Source: Eopsaltria australis
Taxonomy: Eukaryota > Chordata > Aves > Passeriformes > Petroicidae
DNA length: 64,000 bases
Assembly: GCA_034509425.1 (NCBI GenBank)
Contig: JAVTVJ010000372.1
Span: 124,001-188,000 of the forward strand
Direction: 5' to 3'
The notes beneath the pieces were generated by a model. The model did not search any database, was not told the origin of the DNA, and saw nothing but the letters and a program-made list of their open reading frames with translations. A program made the position numbers and the translations under genes. Of the stretch, positions 35,461 through 46,762 are shown in pieces; the first letter of the stretch is position 1; every line of letters begins with the position of its first letter.

Positions 35461-38400
35461 TGGAGCTGTACTTTGTTTGTTTGTTTGCGTGCTTGCTCGT
35501 TGTCGTTTTTCCTTTGCGTTTGCACATTGCAGGTGTCGTATTTTTAAGATGTCACGCGAGCCTTGAGAAAAGTGCCGGTGGGTCACGGAAGTTCCTGGAG
35601 CTGCCTGAAGAGGACTCGAGAGCTCTTTATTTTTCCCGATAGCAAAAGGAAATCCTCTAGGCTGAGAAAAGTACATCTCAACAGAGTGCAAAGTGCTGCC
35701 CCACTTGTTTCTGCATGTACGCCAGATTGTTGGGTTGTTTTGTTTTTTTTTTCCGAGGGGTTTGGAGGCAGTCTCGCTTTTTTATTTTGTTTGAAATTTT
35801 TTACAAAAAGTATAAGCTGTGTTGGTCACAACAAGAAAACCTCATATGGAGTAAACTCCTCTAAATATTGACATGGTATAGGTGTAACTGCGCTCTAGAA
35901 AGGGTTCTGCTGTATAGTCATTTCTAAGGGTTTATCTTCAATTTTTGCCCTTTGTTTTCCCCAAAATGTGAAGATTGCTGCACCATAGTTACATTTTGCA
36001 AAGGTAAGAGAGAGAAAAGGTGGGCTTGCAATACTTGAAGATGTAGCAAAAAATAGCCCCAAAGACAGCTATTATATTACAGTCTGCATAATATAAATTT
36101 AAAGTGGTATTGCAGCTACTTGGATTAACCCTGAAATTTACAGGAGCTCATAATTTGCTTCTGCAGGTAAACCATCGCGTTTGTCAGGGTAAAGTATTTG
36201 TAAGAGCTACCCAGAGCAAAGGTTATACAGATCTGTCATTGATAGAACTTCAGTTTCATGTTTCTGGATAAAATGTCTGGTTTCTCTGTTATTTTTGTTT
36301 GGTATCAGATGATCAGATGATTTTACATTCATAGTCTAATTAGGCAGAGTTGCATAAGAATGGGTTTCGTCAGTGGGGAAGATAAAAGAAGTTAGATTCT
36401 TGCGAGATTGAAACGTCAGACTGAAATCTAGAACCCAAGGTCCTATATTGTGTTAGTATTCTCTATGTTGTGAGAAGAAGGTGTTGCCAAAGACTGGACA
36501 ATTCAGAAGCCTCGGGTACAGATAAGGAACAGTCTAGAACTTCTGAGTACAAAGTACTGCAACAGGATGTGGGGTATGGTTATGTTTTCCCTGGTAACTG
36601 AGGCTGAAATCAGTTCTAAAGGCAGAGTGCTACCACTTTTTTTAAAGGCAGAGACACCAACATTGTTCCCTACTTAAATTACAGGACTGAGATGGCAGCT
36701 GTAATACAGTGATCTTATGGTTAGAGCACTCAGAAATGTATTCTTGCAGCTTGAGCTGGTTTTAAAAATATATACCATTTCCCTTCAGTGTGCCTTAACC
36801 ACAGGCAGTTACTCGTGGTGGAGCACAGTGTGTCCTGCTTTGCCTGAGGTTGTGCTGAGATGTAGGATGGGGATGTGGGGGGCAAAGGAAAACAGAAGCT
36901 ATAAATAGACAATCTGTCAGGGACGAGAGGATGCCGGAGCTTTCTTGCATTTTTCTGAAAGAACTTTTTTGCTTTGTTCCAAAATTTATTTGAAATTTAC
37001 ATAACTTCAGCCAGTGAAAGAATATGTCTTCTCTGACACTGGGGCAGGGGTGGGGGTGGTGTTTGATGCATCATTTGCTCAGGAGTTGTATGATTTTTTT
37101 TTTTTTTCCCCAGGCTTGATATCCTCATTGGAAAGTTTCAAGTATGCATAAAACACTGCCAGATCTCAGAAGGTCCTTCAATAACATTTGAGCCATGGAG
37201 AGTTACTATAGGTTACTGAAAGCAATCAGGAAGCACGTAATAGCCCAAAGCAGAAATCAGTGTTGCAATATCCCAGAACATCCTGATCGAATACTTCAGC
37301 AAATTTGCAAAACCCACTCAGTGTTTACATTTGAATTGCAGATGTTTTAAAATGCTGCTGAAGCTACACAATCCACATTGATTAGTACTAGATCTCAGGG
37401 GGTTTTCCCAGCGTTGTGTACTATGAAAGTAATACAGCTGAATTTTCATCTTTTTCACTTTCTTGAACTTTACAGATTTTGTGTCATTGTTATTCCCTAT
37501 GTTTTCCTTCCTTGTCATTATTGTGAGAAACTCATTGAATACTTTTTGCTGTTTTATCCACTATGGAAGGTTAACAAACTCTAGTAAATCATTTTTATAT
37601 TTCATTGACAAAAACAAAATACACTTGAAAAATATTTTTTTCACGTGAGGCTTTACTCTCTTTACAAATCTTGACTAAGACAAAACCCCAAAAGTGAAAC
37701 TCAGGTTGTTTGTTGTCTATATCAAACTACTGAACAAGATGTATAGTGAAATATATCTGTGTCCACTCAGAAATATTTTCTTATTAGGAAAATCCTGCCA
37801 TGACTCTGTATATGCTTTAAAATAGCTAATGAAAACCTAAAAATTAAAAAAGCCATTTGTGCTGATGGGAGGATGAAGTGTAGTATAAATAAAGTAAATG
37901 TTTTCTTCAGAATATCATAAATGAAGCTCTGCTGCCAGCTGCCTGCCAGGAGGTAGAACATAGTGCTGTGTGAGTGAGCACCTTGTTGAACTCAGATAAT
38001 ATCTGATCACTACTCTAGCTAACTTCCAACATCTAGGAAAACTGGTTTTGAGGGCAGGGAACATAAGGCAAAGTTATTATTTGTTGTATAAACTGAGGGA
38101 CATACTGAAAAATAGTACCCAATGGACAGGTTTGGGATAATGTGAACATTCATCACCCGGTCTAAACACCAAAACTAGTCTGCAGACTTCTTAAATTGTT
38201 CTTGGTAGGTGGTAAATATATACTTGCTTTATTTTGAGCAGTAGGAAAAAGACAGTGAAAGGTTGCAACCTGTAGGACACCGTATAAAAGGAGTTATCAG
38301 CATCTGCTCTTCTGTTTGAGTTTTATTTTAAAAGTGTCTTACTGAATTCCATGTGGGGGGAAAAAACCCAAAATTGGGTTTTGCAAACACCTGTCTGCAA

Positions 38401-41400
38401 AGAAGGCAAGAGGCACAGATAATAAGAGAATAAAAGTATCTCCCCAGTGTAGAAATAGAAGAGGGTTTAAGTCTTATTCTTCTACTTAACGATTCCTTCT
38501 GGGGTGACTAAATAGCTGAACATTCATGGAGCTGGTTCTGTGTGCTGTGTGCTCACTGGAATGAATCCCATTGCAGCACCTGACCTTCACAAAGAATTAT
38601 GTAACGATCATGACTGCTTTCATTCCACATGGGGAGAGAAGAATTAAGCAACACATATCCTGCTTTTAATCCCAACAGCTATTCTAGGATCTGTCCTTCG
38701 TCTTGCTAAGACTGTTTCTGAATATTAATATTATAAAACTGTTTCTAAAATAGATAACTTATACTTCTTCATTTTTTGGAAGGACAGTCTGTCATAACAA
38801 AGAACTCTGAAACTCTGTCCTGTGGGATTGAGTTAGTTCATGATATGCTAAAGTGTATGAGAAGAGGAAATGCTCAGTGCCTCAGTTCCATCCCTCTCAG
38901 CTTGATTCTTGTGCAAACCTACAAATACATCAGTGATTTCGGATTGCCAGAAATATTTTTTATTGTATATAATAATTTGCTTTTGTAAAAGGCACTGCAG
39001 TGTTCCTTGCTGTAGCATTTACATTTGTCTTTTAATAAATAGCTTTGAAAGGGAAGATGTAGGTAACATAGAGTTCTGAGTGAGTGGGGACAGCAGAAAT
39101 ACATGACATTTCAGAGTTCTGAAAATTAAGAGTGAAGGCAACTCTGCCTAAGATAAATCTCACAATAAATGGGTCGTTTTATCCAGACCACCCCCGGTTA
39201 ATTGTTTAAACAATTGTATTTACAGTTAGAAATTAAGGATATAAAAGTAATCACATTGTTCTATTATAGTTTCCTGGGAAAATCAGTATCTCTTCTGAAA
39301 CATTCATATAACAAGATTTGTATAACACCTTTTTTTCCCTGAAGTCAGTATGACAGTTTTGCTGGTTTTTTGTAGTAGTCAACAAACTTGAAAAAACAGA
39401 AGGACTCAAGAAAGTCATCTCAAAATAAAAGTTTGTGCCTGTTTCCCTACTTTGTCTTTGAAAGTGTGTCCTTGATGTGTTTAGTTTGTGTTTCTGTTAA
39501 GCTGAGCAATTGCCACGAGGTGGCAGGAACAGCCACGAGTTCAGTGGGATGCTTGGAAATGCACTTGTGTTCCTTCGGTAGAAGGAAGGAGCACAGGAGT
39601 GATCAATTCAGGGTGACCCACAATGAAATATGAGGATGCATGTGCTGGAGAGTTTCACCAGAAGGGTCATAACATTCATCACATGGTATGAAGCCACTTT
39701 GAGAGTTTTCAGGTAACCTAAAGTAACTCTTGAAATGTTTTCAATCTATTTACAGCATCTATTTACTCAATACACTGTCTACATTTCATTTCAGGTAGTT
39801 TATCACATCAGAGGTCAATTTTACCACCTTCACATCTTTTAAACTTTTTTAATATCATCGCTTATATTAAACTGGTCAGTAATTCATCAGCTTACATGTA
39901 AGAAAGCAGAGGATAGAAACAGCTTTTACAAAATACTTTCAGTAGCAGATGATTGAATCATAAAATGGTTGGGGTTGGGAGGGAACTTAAAGTTCGTCAA
40001 GTTTCACCCTCCTGTCATGGGCGGGGATACCTTCCAGTAGTTATTGTTGCTCCTTAAGATAGACACTACACATTTCAGTGACAATAAGTGTCAGAGCAGA
40101 GAGGTTTACCCTTTACATCAGGAGATGTGTCCATATTACAGACTAAAGAACAAAGTGAGAGTTGTTAAATAGTGGAACAAAGTAAAAGGTAGCATTTCTA
40201 TTAGTAGGAGGCTTCCAAAATAGATGAGTTTTGCCATACAGATTATACCACACCAGTACTGCTGTGCAGATACAGACCCATATTGGTGGTGAGATTGAGC
40301 TTCTCTGCTGTGCAGTTTGTATGGGTGGGGCTGTGGGGTAAGTTCACATCACTCTGTCATCTAAAACATCGTTTAGGCCCATAGTGCAGAGTTGGGCTTA
40401 AGAAAACCCTGCACTACAGTTTTACCCTGGTACCTGTGTCTGCTGTGCAGGACAAAAGACTCCTCTACATCAACAGTTCCACAATCAGAGCAGATCTGCG
40501 GGGTTAAATATGTGGTGCTGGTGACCCAATATCCAAGTCAACAGGTTTGAAGGGTGAGAGAGGATTATTTAAGACTAGCTCTAGTGTAGTCACATGGCCT
40601 GGATGACTGCTAACATTTGAGATAGTTTCATTCCAAAGAATTTGTGTGCTGCAGAGTAGCAGTGGTGACCAAAGCAGGGTAAGTGGCAGTGGTAGGGAGG
40701 CTTACCTCCTGTTCTAAACTGAAACTAATGTAAAACCACCTCAGAGGGAAGCTTAGACTTAGGCACTGCATGGGTAAATTCCCATTTCTTCAGCATAGCA
40801 GTGCAGGAGTAGGGCTAATAAAGCAATATAGGAATAGTGGTAACCATCTTTAGAACAGAACTATAGTAATTTCAATTATTTAAGTCCATATAGTTCCATT
40901 TTGTATAGCAAATACTGTATTTGTGAAGATCTATAGATTAAAAAGTTTGGCTGTTTAGCAAGAACTGAGAGAGGAAAACAACCTGTTAAATCATCTCTGA
41001 AGAGACAGACTAAACGATCTTACAGGTTTTTAACATTATTCCTTTCTGTGGTTCATATTAGTTAATTAACTTTTGGCCCCAAACCTACAAGCTGTATGTG
41101 AAGAAAAAGTCACAGCCTCTTGCAGACTATAATGAACACTGGGTGTCTGTGCAGGTACACATTTTGGATTATGCAGATCTGACACACATGAGTGGCCTTA
41201 ATTCATACTTCCTTGCAATCTTATTAGATCTATTTGTGAATTTTAGACATTCAAGTAAAAATCAAACTTACCATCCCCTCAGGAAAATAATCATTTTTTG
41301 CTCAGGACACTGTCCATGCATCTGCGCACTGGACACATAATGTTTAAGGAACGTAGTCTTACCTGGAATCTCTATGCACAGTTTTCATTTAAACGTTACA

Positions 41401-41752
41401 GGATATGTCAGAAAAGAAAAAGTCTCTGGTATGTTAAGTTTTTCCATCTCACAGTGCAGGTCTATAATCTGTAAAAGGCCTTTCTGCTGTTTAGGAATGT
41501 TGAACATCTCCATTTCCTACTGTAGCAGGGGTCAGAATCTTTTAGAAGCTGATGTCCATGGTTTAAGCTAGTCCAGTATTAGCTTTTTCTCAAAAGCCTT
41601 ACGATGTTAGACTGCAATGTTAATCATTATATCCAGCTTGTTAAATATTTTACATCTTGTCTCTGTTTAAAAACAGAATGAGTTCTCTAAAACTCTTTTC
41701 TGATATTTTTCATCGGCCATTTGTATGAAATCTGAAATCATAGTGCAAACAA
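35461..41752. other. Intergenic upstream of TDRD15
   Basis: CpG content stays mildly raised to about 35640, with a TTTG-repeat patch near 35470, then falls. A consensus donor AAG|GTAAGA lies on the plus strand at 36003/36004 and could end the first exon of a divergent non-coding RNA. No protein-coding exon was recognised. One CR1 scrap is listed separately. Confidence 0.6.
39954..40036 (-). mobile_element. CR1 LINE 3' scrap
   Basis: GAATCATAAAATGGTTGGG, then GAGGGAACTTAAAG and CACCCTCCTGTCATGGGC, is the reverse complement of the terminal CR1 sequence. Only about 80 bp remain. Confidence 0.85.
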
Positions 41753-41797
41753 TAAGATCATGGAGTGGTTTGTGTTGGAAGGGACCTTAAAGATCAT
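41753..41797 (-). mobile_element. CR1 terminal scrap abutting a second CR1
   Basis: ATCATGGAGTGGTTTGTGTT, then GGAAGGGACCTTAAAGATCAT, is a reversed CR1 3' end of about 45 bp. It joins directly at 41798 to the 3' end of another CR1 copy in the same orientation. It may be a very short insertion or a duplicated tail. Confidence 0.75.
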
Positions 41798-43215
41798 TGA
41801 ATCATAGGATAGTTTGGGTTGGAAGGGACCTTTAGAGGTCACCTAGTCCAATCCCCTTGCAGTGATCAGGGACATCTTCAGCTAGATCAGGTTGCTCGGA
41901 GCCCTGTCCATTATGACCTTGATTGTTTACAGGGGTAGGGCATCCACAGCTTATCTGGGCAACCTGTTCCAGTGCCTCACCACCCTCATAGTAATGAGTT
42001 TCTTCGTCATATCTAATCTAAACCTTCTGTCTTTCAGTTCAAAGCTGTTAACCCTTGTTCTGTCACAACAAGCCCTGCTGAAAAGTTTGTCCTCCTCATT
42101 CTCATAGGCCCTGTTCAAGTACTGGAAGGCCACAATAAGGTTTCCTCAGTGCTTTCTTTTCTCCAAAGTGAATAACCTCAACTCTCCCAGCCTGTCTCAG
42201 TAGCAGAAGTGCTCCACCCTTTTGATCATCCTTGTGGCCTCCTCAGGACTCACTCCAACAGTTCCACATCCTTCTTATGTTGAGGTCCCCAGAACTGAAT
42301 TCAGTACTCCAGGTGGGTCTCGTGAGAATGGATCAGATCCCTGAAGAGGTCAAAGTCTGCTCTCGTGAAATCCAGGGTACTGAGTTTGCTGAGCACCCTC
42401 TTCTCTGCCCTTGAGGCTCGAATTCCATCATTTCATGGTCACTGCAGCCCAGCTGCCCTTGAGCTTCACATTCCCACCAGTGTCTCCTTGTTGGTAAGAA
42501 TGAGGTTCAGCCTAGCAGCTCTCCTTGTTGGCTGCTCTGTCACATGGAGAAGGAAGTTATCATCAATGAATTTCAGGAACCCTCTGGATTGCTTAAGCCC
42601 TGCTGCTTGTCCTTCCAACAGATATTGGGGTGGTTGAAATCCTCCCTGAGGGCCAAGGTTTGTGAATGTGAAGCTGCTCCTGTCTGTACAGTACCTTACC
42701 CAGTCACTCTTCCTGGTCTGGTGGCCTGTAGCAGACCCTCACTATAATGTCACCTGTCCCTGCCTTCCCTTTAATCCTGACCCCTGAGTTCTTGGATGGC
42801 TCCTCATCTGAGGCTCATGGCTGAGCTCTGTGCACTCCAGCTGGTCACTGGCATAGAGGGGGACAGTCCCTCCTCATGTCCCCTGCCTGTCCTTCCTGCA
42901 GAGCCTGTGTCCTTCTATTCCAACACTCCAGTCCCAGGACCCATCCCACCATATCTCCATGATGCCAATACAGGTGTGTGTGCATCTCTAACTCCTCCTG
43001 TTTATTCGCAGTCCTATGTGCCTTTCCATGGAGGCCTTTAAAATGAGACCCTGGTGAAGCAGATTTACTGGCTGGAGTGGCAGGAATTCCTTTGTGCTGC
43101 TCCTCTGCTCTTCTGCTGACCTGTGATCCCTCTCCAGCCTCTTGGCATCTCTTGTTGGCACTGGCATCGGCTGATAGGAATGGAATGGATTGAGGTTCCC
43201 CTTTCCCAACAAATC
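41798..43215 (-). mobile_element. Internally deleted CR1 LINE: endonuclease region joined to 3' end
   Basis: From low to high coordinates on the plus strand, 41798-42335 is the reversed 3' part of CR1 (GAATCATAGGATAGTTTGGG through CTCCAGGTGGGTCTCG). From about 42336 it becomes the reversed 5' part of ORF2: in the minus sense there are remnants of the APE-type endonuclease, such as the VCYRPP, MGDFNHP, LDLVLTN and GCSDHEMVEF regions. The reverse-transcriptase part between them is absent. Many stops and frameshifts are present, and the copy is dead. Confidence 0.88.
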
Positions 43216-43701
43216 CCAGCAATGTTCATGGCAACATACTCTTGCTTTTCATACTTCCAGCACAACCTGCTCTTTCATATTAGCATATGAGATGTTCATA
43301 TGTGTGTGTGGACTTCAGCACTAGTTCTCTTTTTAATGAGCAATCAGATCCTACCTTCAGATAGGCAGAGGAGGTGTGCTGTGTACTGAGATGCCTGCAT
43401 ACATATTTTCATCCATTTTGAGATTGGTTTAGAAGTAGATTTTAAGTTAAAATATCTTAAACTGCTTGGGTTTGAGGTTTTATTTGGCAAATTTTGGTAA
43501 ATTTTAGCCATTTATACAACTTAAAGCAAAAAATATTTCCCTGCTAGGGTTTTTCAGACAATATACTGGATAAGTATGATATACTACAGCAATTTTAATT
43601 ACTACAGGGTGCTGATCCATCCTTGGAATGGAAGTACAGGATTTTGTCATCACATGTATTAAAGGGAAAAAGACTGGCTGAAAATCACACCAGCCCTGGG
43701 A

Positions 43702-43766
43702 GAAAATTTTGTCCTTATTGAAGTCCGTGGCAGAACTCCCACTGAATTCACTGGGGCAAGGATTTC
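43702..43766. repeat. Short palindromic repeat, copy A
   Basis: The two halves are imperfect reverse complements around the loop core GGCAGAACTCCCA, with GAAA at the left end and TTTC at the right. Its right half resembles that of copy B at 53887-53948. The pattern resembles palindromic MITE-like repeats reported in sauropsids; the family name is not certain. Confidence 0.65.
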
Positions 43767-46629
43767 ACTCCATATATTTAAACAAGAAAAGTATTACATG
43801 TGTTACTAATACTGCATGGATAGTAAAAAGCAGACAGATTTTCAGTGTCTATCTGTCTCTTCATTGTTTGTGCTGCAGATTGATTTTGATTCTCAACTCC
43901 CCAGAGCAAAAAAGTCTTCACTTTGGGTGTCTGCTTGCACAGTGAGACTTATACAAGGGCATCCATGTACCTGTCAGCATTTCATTGAAATTTTCAGCTG
44001 TGAATTTGTCTGTAGGATCAACACTCCAAAGATGATAGTGCCAGAGCTGAAAGATAGAATGTATTCAGTAGCATTATTTTTCTTTGGAAACTCACTCCTG
44101 CTTGACCCAGGGCTTGGCCACATCCATAAGATTATGTAAGTTGCACCTCCTGATCCAGGTTTTGTGCTAAGCTCTTTTCCCGGCATTCAGTCTATCTTTA
44201 GTTTTCCCTTCTCTGTCATGTAAAGTGGTATTTCTGGGCAGGTGGAGATTTCTGCTTTGAATACTTTACTTTTCCTTGCATTCTAAGCCATGTAAAACAC
44301 ATTCAGACCTTGTACACAGGAAGTTTCTAGTACCAACTCAACTGCCTTAGTGCAAAACTGAGTGCCTGTATGCTCTACACAGACTGCCTAAAAAAGCCTG
44401 AAGAAACATGGTTCCAAATACCACCCCATGGATTTCCATATAAATTCATATAACAATACCATTTTTTCTATATAGATTTCTTTGTACAGTAGCAGGGAAT
44501 GTTCTAAACTAAGAAGGCATAGGGAATTACCTGGGTGTTGTTAACAAAGTGTTTCACTTGTAGGTTAAGAACAGATTCCAACTGTGGCAGCCACTCATCT
44601 TCAAAATGAGTGCAGCTCTGAAGTGCAGTTATGCACAGCTCGTGTACAACCCCTGTGTGCACAAAATGAAAGTAACTTTCTAATTCCCACATGCTGCTGA
44701 ACATATCTATCAGTCTGAAAAATCCTTCATGTACTGAGACTGGCATTTAAGATAACCAGCATGGTTGTAATTAATAAATGATGGTGATCTGCTGAGATTG
44801 CTACCAGTGTATCCATGGCATATGGAGGAAAACACGAGCTCAATAAAAGAAACTTCATCTATAAACTACATTTATACTCTACTGAGGTTTTTTCAGTCTT
44901 ACTCTGTGAAGAAAATACAGCACTGATAATGAATTCTTCTGAAAATAAGGGCATGGCATGGAAAGGAACTTCCTGATCTATCAAATCCAGTCCATTGCTT
45001 TCATCAGCTATCTTACCCATGACTCAGTTCTTACTTGACAGGCTTCATATGAAATTTATTTGGTTTGAAGGGGTTTTTTTCCTTCTGTTGTTTTTCTTGA
45101 AATGTTCAGATACAAATGGTTTTTTGGTGTGAAATAAAATATCTTTACCCTACTTGATATTTGTGTGTATGGAACAATAAAATTCAATTTTGTTTAAAAT
45201 AAACAGCAAATAAACTCAAATTAATTTCAGTTACTTATAAATTAAAGGAAATCCACACTTTGATAACACCATTGCAAAACCTGCCTCCATCAGAGAGAAA
45301 ATATAATAATATTTATAATTTTAGTATACCTTTTCTGTCTGGATTTTAGGTGGGATTTGTGAGAAGAAAGTTGTCCTTTCCTGTGTTTCATTGTGCTATG
45401 TTTTCAGCTTTATTAAAAGCTTCCAGTTAATAGAAGGTACATTATATTGTTCTCTTAGTCAGTGCATTAGTAAATTAGCAACAAACTAATGATACTTAAT
45501 CTGTGTAGGAAAAACAAGTCTGTGTTTATTACAAGTGGAGATTTTCAGGTCTAACTATATCAAATTATTGTTGATGCCTTCTGTGTCACTTTCTGGTTTT
45601 GAGAATGAATGGAATACTGCAATACTCTTATGGATACTTTAAGACCACAGATTACAAATACTCTATATTCAATGAGAATATTATTCATATGTATAACTTA
45701 ATCAGTACAATAATCATGAATGTCTTACTTCTCAAATAATGCTATTGTGAAACTCTTAAGAATCTGCCTTCATTTCCACTGGAAGTGGCACAGAGTGCTT
45801 TTTCTAGATATCTCATTGGACAAACTACATTGTCACTTCTGTAATGTAAAAGGAGGGTTATTGAAAAGAGAAATTACTCATTCTCCATGCAATTTTCTTT
45901 TTTCTATGGGATAATGGAACTGGAAAGGAGGAGCTTGAGGGTCACATTCATTCAAATGGTCGTAGCAGTTCATGGAAGTGTATCGTTTTCTCTCATGTGC
46001 TCTGTGTCAGGGTGATCTTTCAGCTGGACGGGTCAGTGTGGTCTGAAATTGAGCATTATCTGTTGATCTGAGCCCTGAAGTGTTTGCTTTACCTAATTCT
46101 TATCATTCTCCATGTCTGTCCATCTCCGCCCTCCTCCGCTTCAAGAATTGCACAATGTGCAATACCTCCAAAAAGTCTTATCAGGAATCTTTTGTAGCAA
46201 GAATAGTCAAGTCCTAAAAGGCAGGAAAAATAAATAATTGACAAAATATAGCATTATCGAATAACTGTATGCCTCTGGGAGCACATATCCAGCAAAATAA
46301 AAATTAGAATATAAATATGTATTGGATATAAGTAAGTTTATAAACACAGTACCATTGAACTGGCTACCATGGGTAAACAGGACAGAGGTGATTGCATAGA
46401 CTCCACCATGGATTGTTCAACTGCATGGGGGACCTTAGGCACATGCTATAGTTCCTCTCCTACTCTGACATCATCTTCAAATAGTGTATTAGATCATTCT
46501 CCCCTGCAGTCACACCTTCAGTTGCACTGTCAACAGAGACAGAGAAAAGATGCTGTGAATTCTCAAAAACAGCAAGACTGAAAGTCAAGCTATGTACCAG
46601 GTTCTTTTAGTATTCAAAAATGTGTGAAG

Positions 46630-46762
46630 AAAAAAAAAAAAAGAAAGAAAAAAGTTGGAACCAGATTGTTTCAGTGAGAAGTATTGTTTATGTTTTTCTT
46701 AACAGTCTTGGCATTTTGGAGAGTTCCCCACTCCCCTTCCCCCCCCCAAAAAAAAAAAAAAA
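46630..46762. repeat. Homopolymer tracts
   Basis: A-rich run at 46630-46652, and C9 (46739-46747) followed directly by A15 (46748-46762). Confidence 0.9.

Noticed and set aside
34996..35691. Several overlapping long open frames on both strands in the GC-rich block (183 and 211 codons on plus, 157, 106 and 99 on minus)
   Set aside because: GC-rich sequence has few stops, and the 60-bp duplication preserves frames on both strands. The predicted products are Arg/Pro/Ala-rich without domains, and the splice donor for TDRD15 cuts through them.
42845..43265. 125-, 74- and 66-codon minus-strand frames
   Set aside because: These are pieces of the dead CR1 ORF2 (5' part and endonuclease), broken by frameshifts.
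44955..45040. Possible old CR1 tail (GGCATGGAAAGGAACTTCCT)
   Set aside because: Only loosely similar to the CR1 terminal motif; too diverged to call by eye.
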